From positions 87,926 to 151,925 of the forward strand of contig QKAF01000110.1 in NCBI GenBank assembly GCA_003246455.1: DNA of 64,000 nt, in the 5' to 3' direction. This document shows, one piece after another, positions 34,518 through 42,628 of this stretch. The position numbers and the translations under genes are program-made. The stretch is from Bacteroidota bacterium. Lineage in GTDB: Bacteria; Bacteroidota; Ignavibacteria; SZUA-365. Every line of letters starts with the position of its first letter. Position 1 is the stretch's first letter. The notes beneath the pieces are model-generated. The model was not told where the DNA came from. It did not search any database and saw only the letters and a list, made by a program, of their open reading frames with translations.

Positions 34518-35849
34518 ATGCCGCAAAAAGCCAAGAAAATATTCGTTGTCGATACAAACGTCATCCTTCATGACAGTTCATGCATCTACAAGTTCGAGGA
34601 GCATGATGTCGTCATTCCGATCGCCGTGCTGGAGGAACTCGACCAGTTCAAGAAAGGAAACGAATCGCTGAATTTCCATGCACGCGAATTCGTTCGCGCG
34701 CTCGATGCGCTGAGCGGAGACAAACTCTTTGACGGAGGCGTCAAGATCGGTCGGGGAATGGGAAATATCAGCATCCGTCTCGACGAAGAGATCGAACGCG
34801 ATTTCGCGCTGAGTTTCCCGGCCGGTTCGCCCGATCACCGGATACTGCACTGCGCTTACTCGCTGAACAAGAAGTATCCGCGACGACAGGTTATCGTCCT
34901 CACCAAGGATGTGAATCTGCGCATGAAGGCCAAGGGCGTCGGTCTCATGGCCCAGGATTTCGTCAACGACATGGTGAAGGATATCGATACGCTGTACACC
35001 GGACGGCGTGTCATCGAAGCAGTGGAAGAATCGCTTATCGACGCGCTTTATCAGCCGCCGTTCGAGGTGCCCGCGGAGCAGTTCGCCGAGTACAAGACCT
35101 TCCGTCCGAACGAGTTCTTCATTGTCCGCTGCGGAAAGAAATCGGCCCTTGCGACGTATGAGCCGGTCTCCCGGCTGATGAAGCGTGTGGATAAAGTGCC
35201 GTCATACGGCATAACCCCGAGAAATTCCGAACAGACCTTCGCGCTCGATGCGCTCATCAACCCCGACATTCCCCTTGTCTCCCTTTGCGGCAAGGCGGGA
35301 ACGGGCAAGACGCTTCTCGCACTGGCCGCCGCTCTCGAGAAGCGAAAACTGTATCGTCAGATCTACATCGGCCGTCCTGTCGTCCCGCTCAGCAACAAGG
35401 ATCTCGGCTTCCTTCCCGGCGACATCCAGTCAAAGCTCGATCCGTACATGCAGCCGCTGTTCGATAACCTGGGCGTGATCCAGAACCAGTTTCCGGAATC
35501 GGATGTCAAGCACCGCCGCATTCAGGAAATGCTCAAGGAGGAGAAGCTCGTCATCTCCCCCCTCGCGTACATACGCGGCCGCAGCCTCGTCAACATTTAC
35601 TTCATCGTCGATGAAGCGCAGAACCTGACGCCGCACGAGGTGAAAACCATTATCACGCGTGCGGGTGAGGGTACGAAGTTCGTCTTCACCGGCGATATCT
35701 ACCAGATCGATCACCCGTATCTCGACAGCCGTTCCAACGGACTGAGTTTCCTGATCGACAAGATGAAAGGGCAGAAACTCTACGCGCATGTGACCCTGGA
35801 AAAGGGGGAACGTTCGGAGCTCGCCGAGCTCGCGAGCGATCTCCTGTAG
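34518..35849 (+). CDS. PIN-PhoH family protein
   Basis: I start at the ATG at 34518 (MPQKAKKIFVVDTNVILHD); 443 residues. An N-terminal PIN nuclease domain (about 8-150) has acidic residues in VVDTNVILHDSS and VLTKDVNLRMKAKG. A C-terminal PhoH ATPase (about 225-440) has Walker A LCGKAGTGKTLLALAAALE and Walker B IYFIVDEAQNLTPHEVKTIITRAGEGTKFVFTGD. PIN-PhoH proteins of other bacteria are RNA helicase/RNases and are sometimes toxins of TA pairs; no partner antitoxin is visible here, so an RNA-processing role is likelier. The GroES-like gene begins 9 bases later. Confidence 0.92.
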   Translation: MPQKAKKIFVVDTNVILHDSSCIYKFEEHDVVIPIAVLEELDQFKKGNESLNFHAREFVRALDALSGDKLFDGGVKIGRGMGNISIRLDEEIERDFALSFPAGSPDHRILHCAYSLNKKYPRRQVIVLTKDVNLRMKAKGVGLMAQDFVNDMVKDIDTLYTGRRVIEAVEESLIDALYQPPFEVPAEQFAEYKTFRPNEFFIVRCGKKSALATYEPVSRLMKRVDKVPSYGITPRNSEQTFALDALINPDIPLVSLCGKAGTGKTLLALAAALEKRKLYRQIYIGRPVVPLSNKDLGFLPGDIQSKLDPYMQPLFDNLGVIQNQFPESDVKHRRIQEMLKEEKLVISPLAYIRGRSLVNIYFIVDEAQNLTPHEVKTIITRAGEGTKFVFTGDIYQIDHPYLDSRSNGLSFLIDKMKGQKLYAHVTLEKGERSELAELASDLL

Positions 35850-35858
35850 GATGCCGGC

Positions 35859-36224
35859 ATGCGAAGCGTAACACGTCTCCTCGTCGTCGGCGACCGGGTG
35901 CTGGTGACACCGGAAGACCCGGACTCGATGACAAAATCCGGGCTGTACCTCCCTCCCAGCGTGCAGGAAAAGGAGAAAATCCAGAGCGGGTACGTTGTGA
36001 AAACCGGACCGGGCTATGCCGTCCCGAATCCGGGATACGACGATCAGCCGTGGACCGAGCAGAAGGAAATGATCAAGTACATCCCTCTCCAGGTCGAGGA
36101 AGGCGACTTCGTCATTTTCATGAAGTCACAGGGCATCGAAGTGGAGTTCGAAGAGCGGAAATACATCATCGTTCCGCATGCGGCGATACTGCTCATCGTC
36201 CGAAACGAACTGCTCCCGGAATAG
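35859..36224 (+). CDS. GroES-like (Cpn10 family) protein
   Basis: 121 residues with the Cpn10 opening VVGDRVLVTPEDPDSMTKSGLYLPPSVQEKEKIQSGYVVKTGPG, then an insertion (about 50-75, AVPNPGYDDQPWTEQKEMIKYI) before the family end KYIIVPHAAILLIV. Longer than the usual ~95-residue GroES, and no groEL lies beside it. Proteins of this length are found alone in Bacteroidota and are not the main co-chaperonin. Directly after PhoH, so probably co-transcribed. Confidence 0.88.
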   Translation: MRSVTRLLVVGDRVLVTPEDPDSMTKSGLYLPPSVQEKEKIQSGYVVKTGPGYAVPNPGYDDQPWTEQKEMIKYIPLQVEEGDFVIFMKSQGIEVEFEERKYIIVPHAAILLIVRNELLPE

Positions 36225-36349
36225 CGCCTTCCCTTCCGAACGTACGCCGCGGCCACGATCGCCGGAGGGGGTTCTGCTTTCATATCTGACAGCAAAAATG
36301 TAATTTTCCGTACGCGATTCACTTGACACTATTTGAAAGAGGAGGTTGT

Positions 36350-37141
36350 ATGCGAAAGACAGCCATACCGCTGCTGTTACTGCTCTGTATGTGGACCATC
36401 TCGCTCCAGGCGCAGCAGACAACGGTCGTTGCCGATAACGCCGAAGAAGAAGATCTGCACCTGAAAATCGGGGCTCTCGCCGGATTGACGCTTGCGATGA
36501 ATACCGCAGACTACCAGGTCAGCCGGGTCTCCCGTTTTCTCGCCCTCGGTTCCCATTTCGGCGTCCGCGCCAGTGTTCCCCTCGGACGCAAGACGCGCAT
36601 CGTCGGCGGCCTCGGCTATCACACGCTGTCGTTCAAGGACGAAAACAAGCGCATCTCCTTCAATGATAATATCGACAACCACAGCACCGATATTCCGAAC
36701 AACGGGACGCTGACAACGAGCGGAACGTTCCAGTACACCGTCGTCACGGCCCTGCTGCAGTTCAGTCAGTTCTTCATCGGGGTCAATGTCGGCATCCCCG
36801 TCTCCAGCGAAATGAAAAACGAAGGAGACAATTTCACCATTCCCGAAGGCGGAATCGATCCCGCATCCGACTGGGTCGACAACAGTTCGCTGAGCGTCGG
36901 ACGACGCATCCGGCCGGACATCACCCCGGAGAAAGATGATATCAACACCCTCATCGAGCTGCGTGCCGGCGGAGAATTCCCGATCATGAAATCGCCCGTG
37001 GGCGACCTGAATTTCGGGATCAGTCTCGGCTGGACCTTCAACGAGATTCTCAAGGACTCAAGAGCGAATCTCCCGAACTACGCCGATCAGTTCTATCTGC
37101 CGAACGTCCTCTTCCACGTGTCATACATGTTCAACATCTGA
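36350..37141 (+). CDS. Outer-membrane beta-barrel protein
   Basis: I use the ATG at 36350 (MRKTAIPLLLLLCMWTISLQAQ), with AGAGGAGG upstream; 263 residues. The mature part alternates strands (LHLKIGALAGLTLAMN, TRIVGGLGYHTLSF, FFIGVNVGIPVSS) and ends FHVSYMFNI, a barrel signature. It is related in style, though not clearly in sequence, to the barrels at 18296, 19102 and 31278. Monocistronic and followed by a strong terminator. Function unknown. Confidence 0.82.
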   Translation: MRKTAIPLLLLLCMWTISLQAQQTTVVADNAEEEDLHLKIGALAGLTLAMNTADYQVSRVSRFLALGSHFGVRASVPLGRKTRIVGGLGYHTLSFKDENKRISFNDNIDNHSTDIPNNGTLTTSGTFQYTVVTALLQFSQFFIGVNVGIPVSSEMKNEGDNFTIPEGGIDPASDWVDNSSLSVGRRIRPDITPEKDDINTLIELRAGGEFPIMKSPVGDLNFGISLGWTFNEILKDSRANLPNYADQFYLPNVLFHVSYMFNI

Positions 37142-37160
37142 CACCTGCCCCAGAGTATTG

Positions 37161-37186
37161 GAGGGTCCCAAGGGACCCTCTTTTTT
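37161..37186 (+). terminator. Rho-independent terminator
   Basis: 9 bp stem GAGGGTCCC / GGGACCCTC with a two-base AA loop and six T residues, about 20 bases after the barrel gene's stop. Confidence 0.93.
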
Positions 37187-37208
37187 ATCGCCTTCATTCC
37201 CTGCCGCC

Positions 37209-37239
37209 TTTCTCCCGCAATCGGTATTTCGTAACTTGC
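37209..37239 (+). promoter_or_regulatory. Promoter of glgB
   Basis: TTTC, 19 bases, TAACTTGC; the second box is identical to the one before the epimerase gene at 61447. Leader of about 30 bases to the glgB ATG. Confidence 0.5.
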
Positions 37240-37270
37240 TGATTCACGATACCAGAGATCAGCAGATACC

Positions 37271-39499
37271 ATGATGCGCAGTACCGCCTCCGTCGAAGAC
37301 ATTTACCGGATCATCTATACCGAGCACTTCGATCCCTACGCCGTGCTCGGCATACACCAGGTACGTTACAGGAACAGGGACTGTGTCGCCGTACGGGCTT
37401 TCATGCCCCTGGCGGCGCATGCGTTTGTCGTGCGGGAATTTGCCGATGGCCGTGTTGAGGAATTCCCGATGCTGCGCGTGCACGAAGAAGGTTTCTTCGA
37501 ACACGTATTCGAGCAGGAATCCGATCCGTTCCCGTACAAGCTTCGCCGCGAAACCCTCGACGGCGAGTCGTACACCTTCTTCGATTCGTATTCCTTCCTT
37601 CCGCAGCTGACAGAATACGATCTCCATCTCTTCGGCGAGGGAAACCACTACCGGGTCTATGAGAAGCTCGGAGCGCACTACACGGAGATCGCAGGAATCG
37701 GAGGAGTCGAGTTCGCGGTGTGGGCGCCGAATGCCCGCAGTGTGAGCGTCATCGGATCGTTCAACGACTGGGACCGCCGTCGGCATGCGATGCGCGTGCT
37801 CGGCACCTCAGGGGTATGGGAAATTTTCATTCCCGGTGTCGCGGACGGCGAACTCTACAAGTATGAGATCAAGACGAAAGACGGACACGTCCTCGCGAAG
37901 GCCGATCCTTTCGGAACGGCGATGGAGGTGCGGCCGCGGACCGCCTCCGTCGTGCATCTGCCTTCCCCATTCGACTGGACTGACGCATCCTGGCTCGAGA
38001 CGAGACGGGATGCGGATCTCCTGCATGCCCCGGTGTCCATCTACGAGGTACACGCCGGATCGTGGCGCAAGCAATCCGTCGAGGACGGCCCGGACCGCCT
38101 GCTCACGTACCGTGAGCTTGCCGACGAGCTTCTTCCCTACCTCGTGGAGAACGGGTACACGCATGCGGAGTTCCTGCCGATCACCGAGCACCCATTCGAC
38201 GGATCCTGGGGGTACCAGGTGTCCGGATACTATGCGCCGACCAGCCGCTACGGCTCACCCGAGGATTTCATGTACCTCGTCGACCGCTTCCACGCGAGCG
38301 GCATCGGGGTCATCCTCGACTGGGTCCCCGCGCACTTTCCGAAGGATTCGCATGCGCTGGGATGGTTCGACGGCTCGCATCTCTTCGAGCACGACGACCC
38401 CAGGAAGGGCGAGCACATGGACTGGGGAACCCTGATCTTCAACTTCGGTAGGAAGGAAGTCCGCAACTTCCTTATCGCGAACGCCCTCTACTGGCTCGAC
38501 CGTTTCCACATCGACGGACTGCGTATCGACGCTGTCGCCTCCATGCTGTATCTCGATTACTCGCGGAACGATGGCGAATGGATTCCGAACGAATTCGGCG
38601 GCAGGGAAAACCTCGAAGCGATCGATTTCCTTCGACAGCTCAACTGGGTCGTGCACTCGTACTACCCCGGCGTGGTCGTCATGGCAGAGGAATCGACGGC
38701 GTTCACCGGCGTCACACACAACGTCGACAGCAACGGACTCGGGTTCGACCTCAAGTGGAACATGGGCTGGATGAACGATACCCTGGAATACTTCGAAAAG
38801 GATCCGATATTCCGGAAATATCATCACAACAATCTCACGTTCAGCCTCCTCTACGCGTTCAGCGAACGCTTCATGCTGCCGATATCCCATGACGAAGTCG
38901 TCCACGGGAAGAAGGCGCTCATCAGCAAGATGCCCGGCGACTACTGGCAGAAGTTCGCCAATATGCGTCTCTTCTTCGGCTATCAGTATGGCCATCCGGG
39001 AAAAAAGCTCCTGTTCATGGGACAGGAATTCGGGCAGTGGGACGAATGGAACCATGACACGCAGCTGGACTGGAAACTGCTGGACTTCGATGCGCACCGC
39101 CAGCTTCTTGCGTGGGTTCGCGACCTGAATCATCTCTATCGCCGCGAAAAGGCACTGTATGAAGACGATCTTTCCTGGGAAGGCTTCCAGTGGATCGACC
39201 TCGAAGATGCCGATCGAAGCATCCTTTCGTTCGAACGCATCGCTGCCGACAAAAATGACCGGGTTGTGTTTCTCTGCAATTTCACCCCGACGGTTCATCA
39301 CGGGTACCGTCTCGGTGTCAGCCAGCCGGGGACATACCAGGAGCTGCTCAACAGTGATGCGGAGTGCTATGGCGGCAGCGGCGTCGGCAATTTCGGTCAG
39401 GTTGTGTCGGAGGATGTCCCCATGCACGCCCGTGCGCAGTCGGTTCTGCTCTCCGTCCCCCCGCTGGGTGTCCTGGTGCTCAAGCGCGTCACGGACTGA
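37271..39499 (+). CDS. glgB: 1,4-alpha-glucan (glycogen) branching enzyme
   Basis: Makes the alpha-1,6 branches of glycogen. 742 residues, the usual long form: N-terminal CBM48-like domains (about 10-225, DPYAVLGIHQ, EFAVWAPNARSVSVIGSFNDWD), a GH13 catalytic barrel with DGLRIDAVASMLYLDYSR (Asp nucleophile), VVMAEESTAF (Glu) and PISHDEVVHGKKAL (Asp), and a C-terminal beta domain. Two ATGs in tandem, 37271 and 37274. It converges on the pullulanase-type gene, forming a glycogen pair. Confidence 0.97.
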   Translation: MMRSTASVEDIYRIIYTEHFDPYAVLGIHQVRYRNRDCVAVRAFMPLAAHAFVVREFADGRVEEFPMLRVHEEGFFEHVFEQESDPFPYKLRRETLDGESYTFFDSYSFLPQLTEYDLHLFGEGNHYRVYEKLGAHYTEIAGIGGVEFAVWAPNARSVSVIGSFNDWDRRRHAMRVLGTSGVWEIFIPGVADGELYKYEIKTKDGHVLAKADPFGTAMEVRPRTASVVHLPSPFDWTDASWLETRRDADLLHAPVSIYEVHAGSWRKQSVEDGPDRLLTYRELADELLPYLVENGYTHAEFLPITEHPFDGSWGYQVSGYYAPTSRYGSPEDFMYLVDRFHASGIGVILDWVPAHFPKDSHALGWFDGSHLFEHDDPRKGEHMDWGTLIFNFGRKEVRNFLIANALYWLDRFHIDGLRIDAVASMLYLDYSRNDGEWIPNEFGGRENLEAIDFLRQLNWVVHSYYPGVVVMAEESTAFTGVTHNVDSNGLGFDLKWNMGWMNDTLEYFEKDPIFRKYHHNNLTFSLLYAFSERFMLPISHDEVVHGKKALISKMPGDYWQKFANMRLFFGYQYGHPGKKLLFMGQEFGQWDEWNHDTQLDWKLLDFDAHRQLLAWVRDLNHLYRREKALYEDDLSWEGFQWIDLEDADRSILSFERIAADKNDRVVFLCNFTPTVHHGYRLGVSQPGTYQELLNSDAECYGGSGVGNFGQVVSEDVPMHARAQSVLLSVPPLGVLVLKRVTD

Positions 39500-39536
39500 G
39501 CCGCGCGGCGGACCGGAACACCCCCGGCTCAGTTTT
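39495..39536 (+). terminator. Hairpin overlapping both convergent stop codons
   Basis: 9 bp arms ACTGAGCCG / CGGCTCAGT separated by 21 bases and followed by TTTT on the plus strand. The left arm contains the glgB stop, the right arm the pulA stop (minus strand). The long loop makes it weaker than other terminators here. Confidence 0.5.
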
Positions 39537-41811
39537 CCGCGACCAGCACGAAACAGCAGCCTGGCTCGACCACGATGTGATCGGATTCTACATGGCGCAT
39601 CGCATCGGTTCCCGCCGCATGCGCATCGACCATCACCCCCCATCGTCTCCCCTCTGGCAGCGGATACCGCGCCGCTTCGCCCGAGTTCCCGTTGATCAGC
39701 ACGATCAGATCCGGTTCTCCGTCCATCCCCTTCAGCTCGAATCCTCCAGCTATTCCCACGTCCGCCGCCAGGAAGCGATAATGTCCTATCGGGGCGCGCC
39801 GAAGTGACCGGTGCGCCTTTCGCAGAGCGATCAGTCCTCGATAGTAGGCGACGAGTTCCCTGTTCCATTCCGCATGAGAATAATTCAGCCAGTTCGTTTC
39901 GTCGTCTTTTTCGTAGCTGTTATGGTCGAGGGTTCCGGGTCGCGTATCGGCCAATCCGCGATCCGCAATCACCTTGCTGCGTGCAAATTCCTGGCCGGCG
40001 TGCAGCATCACCGCCCCCTGTGCGGTGAGCAGAATGACTGCCGCCATGCGTGCGATCCTGAGCTGTTCCGCCGTCAGCCGGACATGTTCTTCCATGTCGC
40101 GGATAGGCTGCCCGGGCCGCGCCGTTCCGGTCGCAATACGGATGAAATCGCCGAGGGTGTAATCGTCGTGTGATTCGAGATAGTTCACCGCATGCGCGGA
40201 GCTGCGAAACGGGCCGTTCTTCTCAACCGTGGATCCGAGCATCCACTTTCCGAAATCTTCGGGCTCGCTCGTTCCCCAGGAGCCGAAGAGATATCCACGC
40301 GCCCGCATCGCATCGCTGCCCTTCACACCGTTCCGGAAGATATCGTTCCAGGCGCTGTACCCGAGCTCGGAAAACGACTTCAGGTCGTACCGCCCTCCTC
40401 CCCAGGGCTCCGCAATCAGCAGGACACCCGGGTGCACCGCCTGCGCGGCCTTTCTGACTTCCGCAAGCGTTTCCCGGTCAATCATCGCGGCGAGATCGAA
40501 ACGGAATCCGTCGATATGATACTCGGTAATCCAGTGCATGATGCTGTCGACGATGAGTCTTCGCGCCATCGGCATTTCCGTTGCGAAGTCGTTACCGCAG
40601 CCGCTCTCCTCAAGGAATGTGCCATTGGGCGCCCGGCGATAATAGTATTTCCGGTCGATGTACTTCAGCGGCTGGTAGTCGTACTGCGAGGTATGATTGT
40701 ACACGACATCCATGATCACCGCAATCCCTGCGCGATGAAACGCCTTCACCATGTCGCGGAACTCATTCACATGTGCCGGCGCCGCGAGATTCCAGGTTCC
40801 GTCCAAGTTGTTCGCCTGCTCCGAATACCGGGGTTCCGGTGCAAAGAAATACGACGTCATGTATCCCCAGTGATTGCGCTCGTAGGGATTCCAGTAATTG
40901 TACATGCCGTCACTGACATGCCTGTGGTACGGAAGTTCAATACTGGCGAAATGCTGGCAGGGCATCAGCTCCACTGCGTTGACACCCAGATTGCGGATGT
41001 GGCTGATGCCGCCGCGCTTCCCTTCCTGTACGAGGCCTCGATATGTCCCGGCTTTTCCGCCTGCGATTCCGCTCGATGCATGCGCGGTCATGTCCCGGAC
41101 ATGCATTTCATACACGACGAGATCCGAAGGATCGACGGTCACGTGTGTGTCGCCTTCCCAGTCGTATCCGGGAATGTGGCCCGGCAGCACCGACCGTGCG
41201 GGATGCCGCCAGACATTCGCCGTCACGACCGCCGTGGCGTAGGGATCCGCGATGGGGATCTGGCTGTTGAACATTTCACCGATTCCGCGCGGGCCGTCGA
41301 TACGGTACGCGTAGTACCTCTCACTGTCCTTGCAGCGCAGCGATATTTCCCATACGCCCGCCTCACCGGGTGAGAGGAAATACTCGGTACCGACGCTCTG
41401 CTCGGGGTGCTCGAAGAGATACAGGCGTACGGCGGTCGCCCGCGGCGCAAAGATCCGAAAGATGTGATTCCCGTCTTCCAGCGTACAACCCAGCCGCGCC
41501 GTCGGACGGAGCATCTCGAGGCAGGGACCGATATCGACAGGCACGATGCCTCTCCGCCGTACCAGGACGGTGTACTCCTTCCCCAGATCGAACGGTTCGG
41601 TGGTCAGCAGAAGGTCCATCCCTTCCACTTGCATTTCCCGCACGGCAATCAACGGAGTTACGATGATGTCGGCCGGGGAAAGTGCTTCCGGAGATTCGGC
41701 AAACACCAGGCGGAGCCGGGTCGGTTGTTCAAGCTGTGCGTGGAGGACGCTCATGCGGTTTCGGCAGGAAGTGATCGCTACGGGTGACTGCATGCCGGTT
41801 TCATTCGGCAC
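39529..41811 (-). CDS. Pullulanase-type (alpha-1,6) glucan hydrolase
   Basis: 760 residues. An N-terminal beta domain (about 25-110), a CBM48 (about 110-200, TARLGCTLEDGNHIFRIFAPRATAVRLYLFE) and a GH13 barrel with IMDVVYNHT, DGFRFDLAAMID (Asp nucleophile), LLIAEPWGGGRYD (Glu) and NYLESHDDYTLGD (Asp). This matches type I pullulanase rather than GlgX. No signal peptide, so it is probably intracellular and debranches glycogen with the neighbouring GlgB. The start at 41811 is uncertain; the first ~20 residues may be extra. Confidence 0.9.
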   Translation of the reverse strand: MPNETGMQSPVAITSCRNRMSVLHAQLEQPTRLRLVFAESPEALSPADIIVTPLIAVREMQVEGMDLLLTTEPFDLGKEYTVLVRRRGIVPVDIGPCLEMLRPTARLGCTLEDGNHIFRIFAPRATAVRLYLFEHPEQSVGTEYFLSPGEAGVWEISLRCKDSERYYAYRIDGPRGIGEMFNSQIPIADPYATAVVTANVWRHPARSVLPGHIPGYDWEGDTHVTVDPSDLVVYEMHVRDMTAHASSGIAGGKAGTYRGLVQEGKRGGISHIRNLGVNAVELMPCQHFASIELPYHRHVSDGMYNYWNPYERNHWGYMTSYFFAPEPRYSEQANNLDGTWNLAAPAHVNEFRDMVKAFHRAGIAVIMDVVYNHTSQYDYQPLKYIDRKYYYRRAPNGTFLEESGCGNDFATEMPMARRLIVDSIMHWITEYHIDGFRFDLAAMIDRETLAEVRKAAQAVHPGVLLIAEPWGGGRYDLKSFSELGYSAWNDIFRNGVKGSDAMRARGYLFGSWGTSEPEDFGKWMLGSTVEKNGPFRSSAHAVNYLESHDDYTLGDFIRIATGTARPGQPIRDMEEHVRLTAEQLRIARMAAVILLTAQGAVMLHAGQEFARSKVIADRGLADTRPGTLDHNSYEKDDETNWLNYSHAEWNRELVAYYRGLIALRKAHRSLRRAPIGHYRFLAADVGIAGGFELKGMDGEPDLIVLINGNSGEAARYPLPEGRRWGVMVDAHAAGTDAMRHVESDHIVVEPGCCFVLVAEN

Positions 41812-41846
41812 GAATTGAAAATAGGGCAGATCGGAACCCGGATCAA

Positions 41847-41878
41847 TTTGTATGTTCCGACAAAACGGGTTTACTTTG
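41847..41878 (+). promoter_or_regulatory. Promoter just upstream of the methyltransferase gene
   Basis: TTTG, 21 bases, TACTTTG, ending 6 bases before the ATG at 41885. It would give a near-leaderless transcript and places the ORF-track start (41852) upstream of the transcript. Confidence 0.5.
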
Positions 41879-41884
41879 GTGGCG

Positions 41885-42628
41885 ATGAAACTTGCCGATC
41901 ATACCACGCACTACAAACGCGATGCGGAACAGTTCGATTACTTCGCCGAACGAAGCGGCGCGGACCTCGATGCTGCCAGGCGGCTTCAGGAGACTGTCTT
42001 CCACAGTATTTCCGCTGCCGCTCCGCACAGGGTGCTGGATCTCGGCAGCGGCGGAGGTTGGCTTCTGGACGCATACGACGCGCGTCGCGGTACACCGACA
42101 CATGTGGTGTCGGCGGACTTGGGCATCGCAAACCTCCGTAAACTTCGTTCGCGGCACCCGGACGCACTGCTTGTTGCGGCGGACGCGGAACGCCTGCCGT
42201 TTCGCGGGTCCAGTTTCGACGTCGTCGTCGCTTCGGAGGTCCTCGAACATCTCAACAGGCCGGCGCACGTGGTTCGTCAGGCCGCCGCGATCCTCAGACC
42301 CTCGGGTCAGCTTGTTGTGAGTACGCCCTACCGCGAAAAGCTGCGGTATTATCTCTGCATCCACTGCAACCAGCCCACTCCCGTGAACGCTCACCTCCAC
42401 TCTTTTGATGAACATTCCCTTTCCGCAATGTTCGGGGAAGCAGGCTTGCGGGGGATACGCTTCCGGCTGTTCCAGAACAAGGCCATGGTCGTGCTGCGTG
42501 TTTCATGGATGCTGCGTTTTCTGCCGTGGTCGCTATGGGGAATGATCGACCGATTGTTTAATTTTATCCTACGAAAACCGCACTCCATTGTGTTGACTGC
42601 TGACAAGACTGACACACATGACCATTGA
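41885..42628 (+). CDS. Class I SAM-dependent methyltransferase
   Basis: 247 residues from the ATG at 41885 (MKLADHTTHYKRDAEQFDYF). Methyltransf_11-type motifs: LDLGSGGGWLLDAYDA (motif I, about 52-67), VVSADLGIANLRKLR (motif II), ADAERLPFRGSSFDVVVASEVLEHL (motif post II to III). The C-terminus is hydrophobic and basic (MVVLRVSWMLRFLPWSLWGMIDRLFNFIL) and may touch the membrane, which fits lipid or quinone-type substrates, but this is inference. Overlaps the metalloprotease gene by 11 bases. Confidence 0.88.
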   Translation: MKLADHTTHYKRDAEQFDYFAERSGADLDAARRLQETVFHSISAAAPHRVLDLGSGGGWLLDAYDARRGTPTHVVSADLGIANLRKLRSRHPDALLVAADAERLPFRGSSFDVVVASEVLEHLNRPAHVVRQAAAILRPSGQLVVSTPYREKLRYYLCIHCNQPTPVNAHLHSFDEHSLSAMFGEAGLRGIRFRLFQNKAMVVLRVSWMLRFLPWSLWGMIDRLFNFILRKPHSIVLTADKTDTHDH

